From contig CAVOIP010000005.1 in assembly GCA_963696105.1 (NCBI GenBank), forward strand, positions 868,001 through 932,000: DNA of 64,000 nucleotides, read 5' to 3'. Each line of letters starts with the position of its first letter. Position 1 is the stretch's first letter. Below the pieces are notes generated by a model. The model ran no database searches. It was not told the DNA's origin and saw only the letters and a program-made list of their open reading frames with translations. Shown in pieces: positions 25,411 through 34,595 of the stretch. Position numbers and translations under genes: made by a program. Source of the stretch: CAVRTM01 sp963696105 (GTDB taxonomy: Bacteria > Actinomycetota > Actinomycetes > Actinomycetales > Dermatophilaceae).

Positions 25411-26289
25411 TCAGCTCCGGCCGGGCGCCGGGGCCGCGCCCCGCGCACGCGCCGCCGCGCACGCGAGCTGCTCCAGGAGGTCGCCGAGCGGGTGGCCCCC
25501 GCGAGCCGGCCGGACCAGGACCAGCGACACGACCGGGGCGTCGGCGAGGGCGATGTAGCGGACCGCGGGGTGCGGCCGCTGCCGCGCGGACTCGGGCAGC
25601 ACGCCGACGCCGCGCCCCGCGGCCACCATCTCGATCCACTCGTCGTACGTCCGACACGAGACGGCCACCTCCGGACGCTCGTCCTTGGGCCACATCGTGG
25701 GTCCCACCGTCCCGCTGAGCGCGTTGACCACCAGCGGGTGCCGGGCCAGCTCGGCCCAGTGCAGCCGGCGCCGGCGCGCGAGCGGGTGGTCGCGGGACAC
25801 GGCCGCCACCCGGTCCTCGTGGCCCAGCTCCACGACCCGCAGCGACGTGCTGGCCCTCACGCTCCCGTAGATCACGGCGGCGTCCGTCCTCCCGGACGCG
25901 ACGCCACCGGTGCGGTCGTCGCGGCGTACCAGCTCGATCTCGCCGCCGGCCACCCGCGCGAAGTCGGTGAGGGTCCGCTGGACCAGCTCGCTCGGCATCA
26001 GCCAGGTGAAGCCCAGCCGCAAGGTCGGATGCGCGCTCAGCCCCTGCAGGGCGCCGTCGAGACGGGGCAGCACGAAGCCCAGCTCCGACTCCAACCGCCG
26101 CCCGGCCTCGGTGAGGGCGACCCGGCGCGTGGTGCGGTCGACGAGCCGCACGCCGAGAGCCTTCTCCAGGCGGCCAAGGGAACGGGTGAGGGTGGGCTGG
26201 CTGACTCCTCGCACAGCGGCAGCGCGGGAGAAGTGCTCCTCCTCCGCGAGGGCCATGAACAGCCGTAGGTCACGCAGCTCAACATCCAT
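25411..26289 (-). CDS. LysR-family regulator, divergent from adc-bdhA
   Basis: 292 residues. N-terminal winged helix (DVELRDLRLFMALAEEEHFSRAAA, VSQPTLTRSLGRLEKALGVRLVDR), then a substrate-binding-like effector domain (LRLGFTWLMPSELV, GRGVGVLPESARQRP). Start chosen at ATG 26289, eight bases after TATGCT, so probably leaderless; the longer frame upstream overlaps the neighbour's promoter. It is divergent from acetoacetate decarboxylase across 145 bases, the classic LysR arrangement, and is expected to sense a metabolite of the acetoacetate/3-hydroxybutyrate route. Confidence 0.9.
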   Translation of the reverse strand: MDVELRDLRLFMALAEEEHFSRAAAVRGVSQPTLTRSLGRLEKALGVRLVDRTTRRVALTEAGRRLESELGFVLPRLDGALQGLSAHPTLRLGFTWLMPSELVQRTLTDFARVAGGEIELVRRDDRTGGVASGRTDAAVIYGSVRASTSLRVVELGHEDRVAAVSRDHPLARRRRLHWAELARHPLVVNALSGTVGPTMWPKDERPEVAVSCRTYDEWIEMVAAGRGVGVLPESARQRPHPAVRYIALADAPVVSLVLVRPARGGHPLGDLLEQLACAAARARGAAPAPGRS

Positions 26290-26434
26290 ACGTCCGAAGC
26301 ATAAGTGGTGGTGTCTGTGCATTTCTCTTCGCCCGCCGGCAGACCTAACGTCGACGGGACAGATGGCCGGACGGGCCCTGAGCGCGAGACCCGCCTCGGC
26401 CGACCACCCATCGCGCGACGAAACCAGGCTTTGC

Positions 26435-27169
26435 ATGCGCACCGCAGACGTCCTTCGGGCCTCGTCCACCCCGCTGGCTGGGCCGGCCTTCCCCACCGGG
26501 CCGTACCACTTCGCCAACCGGGAGTACCTCAACATCACCTACCGGACGGACCCGGCCGCCATGCGCGCCGTGGTGCCCGAACCGCTGGAGGTCGCGGACC
26601 CGGTCGTGCGCTTCGAGGTGATCCGGATGCCGGACAGCAGCGGACTCGGCGACTACACCGAGTCGGGCCAGGTGCTGCGGGTGCGCCACAACGGGCAGCA
26701 GGTCGACTACATCCACTCGATGTTCCTCGACAACGGCCCTGCCATCGCCCTCGGGCGCGAAGGCAGCGGCTACCCCAAGAAGCTCGGGCGGCCGCGCCTC
26801 TACACCGACTCCGACACCCTCGTGGGCACCCTCGACTACGGCAGCCTGCGCGTGGCCACGGGAACCATGGGCTTCAAGCACACCCCGCTGGACCCGCAGG
26901 TCGCGCGGGCCGAGATCGCCGCGCCCACGCTCATGCTCAAGACCATTCCCGGGTACGACGGCCTGCCGCGCATCTGCGAGCTCGTGGGCTCCCGGATCAC
27001 TGACCTGACCATCAAGGGCGCGTGGACAGGGCCGGCGCGCCTCCAGCTGTTCGAGCACGCGCTCGCCCCGCTCGCCGACCTGCCGGTGCTCGAGGTCCTC
27101 GGGGCGACGCACATCCTGACCGACCTGACCCTTCCGCGCCCCGAGGTCGTCCACGACTACCTGGCGTGA
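26435..27169 (+). CDS. adc: Acetoacetate decarboxylase
   Basis: Decarboxylates acetoacetate to acetone and CO2 through a Schiff base with an active-site lysine. 244 residues, matching the family. The signature REGSGYPKKLGRP (about residues 108-120) contains the paired lysines, of which the first forms the Schiff base. ANREYLNITYRTDP at the N-terminus is also typical. ATG 26435; no strong ribosome site is visible. Followed by a 3-hydroxybutyrate dehydrogenase, with a LysR regulator opposite, so the group would handle ketone bodies or polyhydroxybutyrate breakdown products. Confidence 0.9.
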   Translation: MRTADVLRASSTPLAGPAFPTGPYHFANREYLNITYRTDPAAMRAVVPEPLEVADPVVRFEVIRMPDSSGLGDYTESGQVLRVRHNGQQVDYIHSMFLDNGPAIALGREGSGYPKKLGRPRLYTDSDTLVGTLDYGSLRVATGTMGFKHTPLDPQVARAEIAAPTLMLKTIPGYDGLPRICELVGSRITDLTIKGAWTGPARLQLFEHALAPLADLPVLEVLGATHILTDLTLPRPEVVHDYLA

Positions 27170-27271
27170 GCCGCGGGGGTCGCGGACCGGCACGCCCCCA
27201 GAGCTTCCGCCACCCGAACGGCCCTCGTCGCGGCAGCGTCGCTCACCGCGACCGGCGCCCACCCACCCGAA

Positions 27272-27295
27272 GGCCCGGCCCCGAAAGGCCGGGCC
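27272..27295 (+). terminator. Hairpin between adc and bdhA
   Basis: 9-bp stem GGCCCGGCC / GGCCGGGCC with loop CCGAAA. CCGAAAG is repeated three times in 27281-27317, the last copy serving as the bdhA ribosome site. It may attenuate rather than end transcription. Confidence 0.45.
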
Positions 27296-27325
27296 CCGAA
27301 AGCTCGCCATCCGAAAGGCACGGAC

Positions 27326-28111
27326 ATGACCCTCTCCCCTACTGACCAGCCCGCCGACACGGTCGGCGTCGATCTCAGCGGGCGCACCGCGCTCGTCACC
27401 GGCGCCGGCAGCGGCATCGGCCGGGCGACCGCGCTGCGCCTGTCGCGCGCCGGAGCGCACGTCCTCGCTCTCGACCTCAACCAGGAGGCGGTCCGGGAGG
27501 TCGCCGCGACGACCGGCGGGCGGGCCGTCGTCGCGGACCTGTCCGACCTCGCCGCAGTGGACGCCCTGGAGCTCCGGGCCGACATCGTGGTCAACTGCGC
27601 CGGCATCCAGCAGGTCACCCCCGTGCACGAGTTCCCGCCGGAGAAGTTCTCGCTCATCCTGCGGATCATGCTGGAGGCACCGTTCCGGATCATCCGTCAG
27701 ACGCTGCCCGGCATGTACGCGGCCGGGTGGGGACGCATCATCAACGTCTCCTCCGTCCACGGCCTGCGCGCCTCCGAGTTCAAGAGCGCGTACGTGTCGG
27801 CCAAGCACGGGCTCGAGGGCCTGTCGAAGGTCGTCGCACTCGAGGGCGCACCGCACGGGGTCACCTCGAACTGCGTCAACCCCGGCTACGTGCGCACCCC
27901 GTTGGTGGACCGTCAGATCGCCGACCAGGCCCGCACCCACGGCATCAGCGAGGCCGAGGTCCTCGACTCGGTGCTCCTCGCCAAGGCGGCGCTGAAGCGG
28001 CTCGTGGAGCCTGAGGAGGTCGCCGAGATGGTGGCCTTCCTGTGCAGTCCTCCGGCAGCGTCGATGACGGGGACCTCCCTCGTCATGGACGGCGGGTGGA
28101 GCGCTCGCTGA
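27326..28111 (+). CDS. bdhA: 3-hydroxybutyrate dehydrogenase (SDR family)
   Basis: NAD-dependent interconversion of 3-hydroxybutyrate and acetoacetate. 261-residue classical short-chain dehydrogenase: TGAGSGIGRA cofactor loop (about residue 26), NCAG, catalytic Ser in NVSSVHG, and Tyr/Lys in AYVSAKHG. Motifs NPGYVRTPLVDRQIADQA and the C-terminal SLVMDGGWSAR are strongly reminiscent of bacterial D-3-hydroxybutyrate dehydrogenases. ATG 27326 with GAAAGG eight bases upstream. Its product acetoacetate is the substrate of the preceding gene. Confidence 0.9.
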   Translation: MTLSPTDQPADTVGVDLSGRTALVTGAGSGIGRATALRLSRAGAHVLALDLNQEAVREVAATTGGRAVVADLSDLAAVDALELRADIVVNCAGIQQVTPVHEFPPEKFSLILRIMLEAPFRIIRQTLPGMYAAGWGRIINVSSVHGLRASEFKSAYVSAKHGLEGLSKVVALEGAPHGVTSNCVNPGYVRTPLVDRQIADQARTHGISEAEVLDSVLLAKAALKRLVEPEEVAEMVAFLCSPPAASMTGTSLVMDGGWSAR

Positions 28112-28161
28112 CCTGACCAGCGTCTCGGGCGCCATCCGCACCCGACCGGCGAAACGGCAGA

Positions 28162-28207
28162 CGAAGGCCCCGCCGGCACCCCGTGTCGGGGGCCGGCGGG
28201 GCCTTCG
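28162..28207. terminator. Strong hairpin after bdhA
   Basis: 16-bp perfect stem CGAAGGCCCCGCCGGC / GCCGGCGGGGCCTTCG; the loop itself can pair (CCCC...GGGG). It lies between bdhA (+) and tRNA-Ser (-) and can serve both strands. Confidence 0.8.
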
Positions 28208-28265
28208 GATGCCGCTGCTGACCGTCGGCCAGCTGGTGGGCTGACCAACGGCGAGCACCGTGCGG

Positions 28266-28354
28266 CGGAGGCGGCGGGATTTGAACCCGCGAGAGGTTTT
28301 ATCCTCAACCCGCTTAGCAGGCGGGCGCCATAAACCGGGCTAGGCGACGCCTCC
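28266..28354 (-). tRNA. tRNA-Ser (anticodon GCT)
   Basis: An 89-nt class II tRNA on the minus strand: acceptor GGAGGCG/CGCCTCC, anticodon loop CTGCTAA with GCT, a long variable arm (GAGGATAAAACCTC) and T arm with GGGTTCAAATCCC. CCA is not encoded. Confidence 0.95.
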
Positions 28355-28552
28355 GTGCCCTGGCGACAGACAGACGGAGCCGCATGCCGCGTGGAGCCTG
28401 CACAGGCTACCGGCGCGGAGGCGCGATCACCAAAATGGCGAACCTTTTTGCTCCCCCGCACGTCTTTGTTGTCGGCGCGCCACCTCCGTCGAGGCAGAAT
28501 GAGCAGAGGCGCACCACCCACCGCGCCAGCACCACCCCCGAGAGAGGCCCGC

Positions 28553-30091
28553 ATGTCCTACCTGCCCCGCGACGAACACCCAGGGACGCGGGGCTCCTCC
28601 ACCGCCGACGTACGCAACACCCCCCGCTCCCGGCTGGGACGCTTCTTCGGGGCCACGGCGCTGGGCACCCTCATCCCGGGGCTCGGCCTCACGCTCACCG
28701 GGCGACGGCGCACCGGCGCGGCGCTCATGGCGCTGTTCGTCGCGAGCGTGGCGGCGCTGGTCGCCTACGTCGTGCGGCACGGCGTCATGCGCACCGCGCT
28801 CGAGGTCGCGGTGCGGCCCACCGTCCTGGCCGTCGCCAGTGTCGCGGTCGTCGTCGGGGCCCTCGTCTGGTGCGCCTCCATCGTCTGGACGGCGCGCGGC
28901 GCCCGGCCCGGCCACCTGACCCGCGGCCAGCACGTGGCCACCAGCGCGTTCACGATCCTGATGTGCCTGGTGGTGCTGGCGCCCACCGCGCAGGCCGTGC
29001 GCTACGTCTCCATCCAGCGCGGCGTGATCGGCACCCTGTTCGGCACCGGGCGGCACACCGCGCCCAGCGCCGCCGGAGTCACCCACGCCGGCCCCCACGG
29101 AACCAACGCCGACCCGTGGGCCGGCACGCCCCGCGTCAACGTCCTGCTGCTCGGCTCCGACGCCGGGGCCGACCGCACCGGCGTGCGCACCGACTCGATG
29201 ATGGTGGCGAGCATCAACACCAGGACCGGCGACACCGTCCTGATCGGCGTGCCCCGCAACCTGCAGAACGTCCCGTTCCCCGATCACGACCCGCTGCACC
29301 AGCTCTACCCCCAGGGCTACAACTGCGGTCCTGAGTGTCTGATGAACGCCGTCTGGACCCTGGCAGAGCAGCACCGGAACCTCTTTCCCGGCGACACCAA
29401 CCCCGGGCTCACCGCCACCCGCGACGCGCTCTCGTCCGTGCTCGGGCTCAGCATCGACTACACCACGATCATCGACCTCAACGGCTTCCGCGCGCTGGTC
29501 GATGCCATGGGCGGGGTCGAGGTCAACGTCAAGGAGCGCATCCCGATCGGCGGCCACGTGGGCCCCGGCGGCACCGTCAGCGGCATCACCGGCTGGATCA
29601 ACGCCGGGCGTCAGCACCTCAGCGGCTACCGGGCCCTGTGGTTCGCCCGCTCGCGGGCGACCACCGACGACTTCAGCCGGATGCGCCGTCAGCGGTGCAT
29701 GGTCGGAGCCCTGGTCAGCCAGGTGAACCCGGTCGTCATGTTGGAGAAGTACCCCGCGCTCGCCTCCGTCGCCAAGGACAACATCCAGGCCGACATCCCC
29801 CAGAGCGAGCTGCCGGCGTTCGTCGAGCTGGTGCAGCGGATGCAGCGGGGGTCGCTCACGAGCCTGGCGTTGACCAACAAGAACACCGTCGTGGGCAACC
29901 CCGACTACGCCAAGATCCACCAGCTGGTCCAGAAGGCGATCGCCACGCCCAAGCCGGCTCCGCGCACCCCCCGGCCGAGCACCCCCAAGCCGACCACCCC
30001 CAAGCCGACGACGGCGACGGCGACGCCGTCCGGCAGCCCCACGACCGCCCCGGCAACCGACGACCTCGTCAGCATCAAGGACGCCTGCTGA
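28553..30091 (+). CDS. LytR-CpsA-Psr (LCP) family protein
   Basis: LCP enzymes transfer glycopolymers (teichoic acid, arabinogalactan, capsule) from undecaprenyl carriers to peptidoglycan. 512 residues: about four N-terminal transmembrane helices (residues 30-145), then the extracellular LCP domain (about 200-400) with VLLLGSDAG, RTDSMMVASINT, LIGVPRN, GFRALVDAMGGVEVNV and RSRATTDDFSRMRRQ, which hold the conserved Asp/Arg residues. The C-terminus is a Pro/Thr/Lys-rich wall-spanning tail (TPKPTT repeats). ATG 28553 follows GAGAGAGG. Monocistronic, with a hairpin downstream. Confidence 0.93.
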   Translation: MSYLPRDEHPGTRGSSTADVRNTPRSRLGRFFGATALGTLIPGLGLTLTGRRRTGAALMALFVASVAALVAYVVRHGVMRTALEVAVRPTVLAVASVAVVVGALVWCASIVWTARGARPGHLTRGQHVATSAFTILMCLVVLAPTAQAVRYVSIQRGVIGTLFGTGRHTAPSAAGVTHAGPHGTNADPWAGTPRVNVLLLGSDAGADRTGVRTDSMMVASINTRTGDTVLIGVPRNLQNVPFPDHDPLHQLYPQGYNCGPECLMNAVWTLAEQHRNLFPGDTNPGLTATRDALSSVLGLSIDYTTIIDLNGFRALVDAMGGVEVNVKERIPIGGHVGPGGTVSGITGWINAGRQHLSGYRALWFARSRATTDDFSRMRRQRCMVGALVSQVNPVVMLEKYPALASVAKDNIQADIPQSELPAFVELVQRMQRGSLTSLALTNKNTVVGNPDYAKIHQLVQKAIATPKPAPRTPRPSTPKPTTPKPTTATATPSGSPTTAPATDDLVSIKDAC

Positions 30092-30168
30092 CCGACCCGT
30101 GGCCGGTGGCGCTGACGCACCCAGGCAGGCGGGCGGTCGGCGGCACGCGAAAGGCCCACGGCACGCGA

Positions 30169-30208
30169 GAGGCCGGCGCCCCCGGGAAGTCCCGGACGCG
30201 CCGGCCTC
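30169..30208. terminator. Hairpin between LCP and acyl-CoA synthetase genes
   Basis: 11-bp outer stem GAGGCCGGCGC / GCGCCGGCCTC with an internal CCGGGA/TCCCGG helix, placed between convergent genes. Confidence 0.7.
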
Positions 30209-30257
30209 AGCGGCGTCCAGCGGCTCCGCCGTCCCCTCGGCGGGAGCCGCCTTCCCG

Positions 30258-31919
30258 CTACGCCAGGGTCTCGACCTGCAGGTCGCCCTCGGCGTACCGC
30301 TTGCGCAGCACCTTCTTGTCGAACTTGCCCACGCTGGTCTTGGGCACCTCGTCGATGAACGCCCACCGCTCGGGGATCTGCCAGCGCGCGATCCTCGCGG
30401 CCAGGAACTCCTGGAGCACCGCGGCGTCGACCGTCGACTCGGGCACCCGCACCACCGTGGCGAGCGGGCGCTCTCCCCACTTGGGGTCGGGGACACCGAC
30501 GACGGAGGCCTCGATGACGTCGGGGTGGGCCATGAGGGCGTTCTCGAGGTCGACCGAGCTGATCCACTCCCCGCCTGACTTGATGACGTCCTTGGCCCGG
30601 TCGGTCAACGTGAGGAACCCGTCCTCGGTCAGCGAGCCGACGTCGCCGGTCCGCAGCCAGCCGTCGTCGAACTTGGACGCGGCGTCGGCGCGCTCGGCCT
30701 CGGTGTTGGAGCCGTTGTCGTAGTAGGACCCGGTGACCCACGGGCCCTTGACCTCCAGCTCGCCCACGCTCGCGCCGTCCCACGGCACCTCGGCGCCGTC
30801 CGGCCCGACCAGCCGCGCCTGGACCTCCGGCGCGAGCCTGCCCTGGGTCTCGCGGTAGCGCCAGTGCTCCTCACCGGTCGTGCCCGCCGGCGCGACCGCC
30901 GTCGTCCCGAGCGGGGACATCTCGGTCATCCCCCAGGCGTGGATCACCGTGATGCCGTGGCGGTCCTGCATGGCGCGCATCAGCGCCGGCGGGCAGGCCG
31001 CCCCTCCGACCACGACCGAGCGCAGCGAGGCGGTGTCGGTCGGGTGCTCGTCGAGGTAGCGCAGCAGGTCGTTCCAGATGGTCGGGACGGCGCCCCCGCC
31101 GGTGACCCGTTCGGTCTCGATCATCCGGGCCAGCGGCTCGGCCTGCAGGAACCGGTCGGGCATGACCAGCGACGCGCCGGCGATCATGGCGGCGTAGGGC
31201 ATGCCCCAGGCGTTGGCGTGGAACATGGGCACGACGGCCAGCAGCCGGTCGCCCTGCTTGAAGTCCATCCCGATGACCACCTGCATCGAGTGCAGGACGT
31301 TGGAGCGGTGGGAGTAGACCACGCCCTTGGGGTTGCCCGTCGTGCCGGAGGTGTAGCACATCGAGGACGCGTTCTGCTCGTCCTGCTCGGGCCAGTCGAA
31401 GGTCTGCGGCTGGGCCGCGAGCAGCGTGTCCCAGTCGTGCACCCCCTCGATCTGCGGCGCCGCCTCCAGGGCCGCGCGGGTCTCGTCCGGGATCGGGCCG
31501 TTGACGATGACGTGCCGCAGCGTGGTCAGGTGCGGCAGCAGCTGGCTGAACGGCCCGGCCAGGCTGTGGTCCACGATGACCACACGGTTCTCGGCGTGGT
31601 TGGTCACGTAGATGATCTGCTCGGGGAACAGCCGGATGTTCAGCGCGTGCAGGACCGCGCCCATGGAGGGCACCGCGAGATAGCTGACCAGGTGCTCGGT
31701 GTTGTTCCACATGAACGTCGCCACGCGCTGGTCGCCGTCGATGCCGAGTCCCCGGAGCGCGTGCGCGAGCTGCGCCGCCTGGATGCCGACGTCACGGTAC
31801 GACGTGCGACGCGCGCCGTCGGCCGTCCACGTGACGACCTCCTGATCCGCGTGCATGGTCGTGCCGACCGTCAGGAGTCGCGAGATGAGCAGGGGTGTCT
31901 CCTGCATGGTGCTCTTCAT
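30258..31919 (-). CDS. Fatty-acyl-CoA synthetase (AMP-forming)
   Basis: Activates a medium- or long-chain fatty acid to acyl-CoA via an acyl-adenylate. 553 residues of the ANL superfamily: P-loop YTSGTTGNPKGVVYSHRS, A5 motif HAWGMTEMSPLG, A7 DGWLRTGDV, hinge RAKDVIKSGGEWISS and the A10 lysine in KTSVGKFDKKVLR. LFHANAWG-type text (VPMFHANAWGMPYAAM) is typical of the long-chain FadD group in actinobacteria. Start ATG 31919 or ATG 31907 (MQETPLL); both are plausible. Stands alone between convergent LCP and divergent penicillin-binding protein genes. Confidence 0.92.
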   Translation of the reverse strand: MKSTMQETPLLISRLLTVGTTMHADQEVVTWTADGARRTSYRDVGIQAAQLAHALRGLGIDGDQRVATFMWNNTEHLVSYLAVPSMGAVLHALNIRLFPEQIIYVTNHAENRVVIVDHSLAGPFSQLLPHLTTLRHVIVNGPIPDETRAALEAAPQIEGVHDWDTLLAAQPQTFDWPEQDEQNASSMCYTSGTTGNPKGVVYSHRSNVLHSMQVVIGMDFKQGDRLLAVVPMFHANAWGMPYAAMIAGASLVMPDRFLQAEPLARMIETERVTGGGAVPTIWNDLLRYLDEHPTDTASLRSVVVGGAACPPALMRAMQDRHGITVIHAWGMTEMSPLGTTAVAPAGTTGEEHWRYRETQGRLAPEVQARLVGPDGAEVPWDGASVGELEVKGPWVTGSYYDNGSNTEAERADAASKFDDGWLRTGDVGSLTEDGFLTLTDRAKDVIKSGGEWISSVDLENALMAHPDVIEASVVGVPDPKWGERPLATVVRVPESTVDAAVLQEFLAARIARWQIPERWAFIDEVPKTSVGKFDKKVLRKRYAEGDLQVETLA

Positions 31920-32045
31920 GGCCAGAGCCTGCCACGGCGTCGCGTCCCATGGGCGGCAACCACACCGCCCGATGAAGCTGTGAGCGTCGCGGCCGGGCGG
32001 GCAGGTCTGCGCGGCCGCCTTGGCAGCATGCTGTTGGATGTCAGG

Positions 32046-33962
32046 ATGAACCGTCGCACTGTGCTCATCCCGGTCATCGCGGGCGCCGTCGTGCTCGCTG
32101 GGGTCGGCGGCGGTGTCGTGTGGCAGCAGCAGCGCGGGCAGTCCGAGCAGGACCGCGCGGCCCGGTCTGCGGCCGACACCTTCGCCCGCGCGTGGTCGGC
32201 CCGCACCCTGGACCAGCCCGGCACGTCGTACAGCGGGATGTCCGCGGCGCAGGTCGCGCGGTCGTTCGCCTCGGTGACCGGGGGCCTCGGCACCGGTCCG
32301 GTGGCGGTCAAGGTGGCCTCGGTGGGCCGCTCCGGCGACACGGGCAAGGCGGTCCTGGACGTCCGCTGGTCGCTGCCCGGGGGCGCGACGTGGGCCTACT
32401 CCGAGCCGGTGCCGCTCAAGCGCACGACCAACGGGTGGAGCGTCGTCGCGGCCGGCTCCCGGTCGCTCTGGCACCCCCGGGTGGGCGCCAACCAGGCGCT
32501 GACCGCTGCCCGCACGTGGGGCAAGCGTGGCGAGGTGCTCGACCGCAACGGCACGCCGCTGCTGGCCGTCGGCACGGTCTATGACGTGCAGATCGACCCG
32601 GCGCGGGCGACGCCGGCGACCGTGACGGCCCTGGAGAAGGCCGTCGACGAGCCGGCCGGATCACTGACCGCCAAGCTGGCGGCGGCGAAGAAGTCCGGCT
32701 CCCACGCCCCCATCCCCGTCGTCACCTACCGCGCGGCGGACTTCGCCAGCCGGCGCGCGGCGCTCGAGCCGATGGTCGGGGTGATCTACCCCCGCCGCCA
32801 GCAACCGCTCGCCCGCACCCGCACCTTCGGCCAGCCCCTCCTGGGGTCCTTCGGTCCCGTGACCGCCGAGATGGTCACCGGCGGCAAGGGCCGCTACGCC
32901 GCCGGCGACCGCGCCGGACTCTCCGGCATCCAGGGCCAGTACGACGCGCTGCTCGGCGGCACCGCCGGGGTCACCGTCACGGTGGCGGGCGCGGCCCCCG
33001 CCACGACGTTGTTCGAGCAGCCCGCTCAGGACGGCAAGAACCTCACCCTGGCCCTCGACCCGGCGGTGCAGGCGGCGGCGGAGAAGGCGCTCGCCGGCAG
33101 CAAGGACGTGCCGTCGGCGCTGGTCGCGGTCGACGTGAAGTCCGGCGACCTGCTCGCCGTCGCCAACTCCCCGGAGCTGGGCTTCGACCGGGCGCTGGTC
33201 GGCCGGTACCAGCCCGGCTCGACGCTGAAGGTCGCCACGACCTACTCGCTGCTGAGCAAGGGCCTGTCCCCGTCCACGCGCGTGCCGTGCCCGCCGAAGG
33301 TCACGGTCGACGGTTTGACGGTCAAGAACTACGAGGGCGAGACGTTCGGCGACGTGCCCTTCACCACCGACTTCGCCCAGTCGTGCAACACCGCCTTCGT
33401 CGGCCTCTCCGCCACCATGGGCGACGCCGACGTCCACGACGCGGCCACGGCCCTCGGCGTCGGCGCCGGCTGGGAGAAGCACCTCGGCGTGGCGAACGCC
33501 TTCGGCGGCTCGGTCCCCGTGGCCGCGAGCAAGACCGAGAAGGCCGCGACCTCGTTCGGCCAGGCCCGCACGCTCGCGTCGCCGGCGGCGATGGCGGTCA
33601 TGGCCGGGTCGGTCGCGCGGGGCAGCTACGTCGAGCCGGCCCTGGTCACCTCACCCGCGGTGCCGGGCGCCGACCGGACACCCAAGCCGTTGCAGGCCAA
33701 GGCCACCGGTGAGCTGCGGACGCTGATGCGGGAGGTCGTGACCAGCGGCACCGGCTCGGTCCTGAAGGGCGTCCCCGGCGGGCCGGTGTCGGGCAAGACG
33801 GGCACGGCCGAGCACGGGTCGAAGACGCCGCCGGAGACGCGGGCGTGGTTCGTGGGGTGGCAGGGCGACGTGGCGTTCGCCGTCCTGGTCGAGGAGGGCC
33901 GCAGCGGAGGCACCGTCGCGGCGCCGCTGGCCAAGGCGTTCCTCGCCGACCTGCGGCGCTGA
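32046..33962 (+). CDS. Class B penicillin-binding protein with MecA_N domain
   Basis: Peptidoglycan D,D-transpeptidase, 638 residues, anchored by one N-terminal helix (TVLIPVIAGAVVLAGVGGGV). An NTF2-like MecA_N domain (about residues 40-150, ADTFARAWSARTLD) precedes a dimerisation domain with KRGEVLDRNGTPLL. The transpeptidase domain has all three motifs: SxxK in PGSTLKVATTYSLL (nucleophile Ser), SCN in FAQSCNTAFVGL and KTGT in VSGKTGTAEHG. ATG 32046 chosen; ATG 32028 in frame would add six residues. TTGGAT six bases before 32046 again suggests a leaderless start. The longer open frame upstream is antisense to the acyl-CoA synthetase gene. Confidence 0.93.
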   Translation: MNRRTVLIPVIAGAVVLAGVGGGVVWQQQRGQSEQDRAARSAADTFARAWSARTLDQPGTSYSGMSAAQVARSFASVTGGLGTGPVAVKVASVGRSGDTGKAVLDVRWSLPGGATWAYSEPVPLKRTTNGWSVVAAGSRSLWHPRVGANQALTAARTWGKRGEVLDRNGTPLLAVGTVYDVQIDPARATPATVTALEKAVDEPAGSLTAKLAAAKKSGSHAPIPVVTYRAADFASRRAALEPMVGVIYPRRQQPLARTRTFGQPLLGSFGPVTAEMVTGGKGRYAAGDRAGLSGIQGQYDALLGGTAGVTVTVAGAAPATTLFEQPAQDGKNLTLALDPAVQAAAEKALAGSKDVPSALVAVDVKSGDLLAVANSPELGFDRALVGRYQPGSTLKVATTYSLLSKGLSPSTRVPCPPKVTVDGLTVKNYEGETFGDVPFTTDFAQSCNTAFVGLSATMGDADVHDAATALGVGAGWEKHLGVANAFGGSVPVAASKTEKAATSFGQARTLASPAAMAVMAGSVARGSYVEPALVTSPAVPGADRTPKPLQAKATGELRTLMREVVTSGTGSVLKGVPGGPVSGKTGTAEHGSKTPPETRAWFVGWQGDVAFAVLVEEGRSGGTVAAPLAKAFLADLRR

Positions 33963-34006
33963 CCCGGACACGACGAAGCGCCCGGCACGACCAGCCCCCG
34001 GACACG

Positions 34007-34040
34007 ACGAAGCCCCCGACCGAACGGTCGGGGGCTTCGT
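34007..34040. terminator. Bidirectional terminator between PBP and cspA
   Basis: Perfect 15-bp stem ACGAAGCCCCCGACC / GGTCGGGGGCTTCGT with tetraloop GAAC, between convergent genes. Confidence 0.85.
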
Positions 34041-34083
34041 GACGACAGCGACTGAGGTCAGCCGCGGCTCGTTCCGTCCGGGA

Positions 34084-34287
34084 TCAGAGCGGGCGAACCT
34101 TGTCGGCCTGCGGGCCCTTGGGGCCCTGGGTGACCTCGAACTCGACGCGCTGTGCCTCGTCGAGCGAACGGTAGCCGTTGGTCTCGATCGCCGAGTAGTG
34201 GACGAAGACGTCGGGGCCTCCGCCATCCTGTGCGATGAAGCCGAAGCCCTTTTCAGCGTTGAACCACTTCACGGTGCCCTGTGCCAT
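34084..34287 (-). CDS. cspA: Cold shock protein
   Basis: 67-residue single-domain CSD protein that binds single-stranded RNA/DNA and melts RNA structure. The RNA-binding motifs KGFGFI (RNP1) and VFVHYSAI (RNP2) and the N-terminus MAQGTVKWFNAEKG are complete. Start ATG 34287 with AAGAAAGAG upstream. The leader (34288-34385) has no gene, as usual for csp mRNAs whose 5' UTR controls translation. Confidence 0.97.
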   Translation of the reverse strand: MAQGTVKWFNAEKGFGFIAQDGGGPDVFVHYSAIETNGYRSLDEAQRVEFEVTQGPKGPQADKVRPL

Positions 34288-34595
34288 GGGGATAACTCTT
34301 TCTTTGTTAGCCAATGGAGCTCGCACCTCGCGCGCTCCAGGCTGCCGCACTACCCCCACAACTGTCGGGACATGCCCGTGCGATGAAAAAAGCCCGCTCG
34401 TTCTGCGGGCGCTTCTTCGACCTGCGAGGAACTGCAACTGCAACCGGGCATCACGCTATCACTTCAGCGCCGTCAGGCAAGGGGGTCCGGAAAGGCTGCT
34501 GCGAGCCGCTCCACAGGGCCCCGCGGGACGACGTCGCCGCAGGTCAGCGGCCCTGCCGGCGAAATGGCGGCAGGGCGCGGTCCTGACGCCCGGGG
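34288..34595. other. Gap between the purine operon end and cspA
   Basis: 308 bases. Holds the cspA leader and an intrinsic terminator on the minus strand (34386-34410). Nothing else coding is recognised. Confidence 0.5.
34386..34410 (-). terminator. Rho-independent terminator of the xanthine dehydrogenase operon
   Basis: On the minus strand: GCCCGC stem, 7-nt loop, GCGGGC, then six Ts. The only classic hairpin-plus-U-tract terminator noticed in the window. It lies 185 bases beyond the last gene of the operon and upstream of cspA. Confidence 0.85.

Noticed and set aside
30864..32045. Plus-strand N-terminal extension of the penicillin-binding protein frame
   Set aside because: Antisense to the acyl-CoA synthetase gene. 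The PBP signal-anchor begins at ATG 32046, or at most 32028.
34288..34385. Riboswitch in the cspA leader
   Set aside because: No known aptamer pattern visible; a cold-shock-type structured leader is the simpler reading, and structure cannot be computed here.
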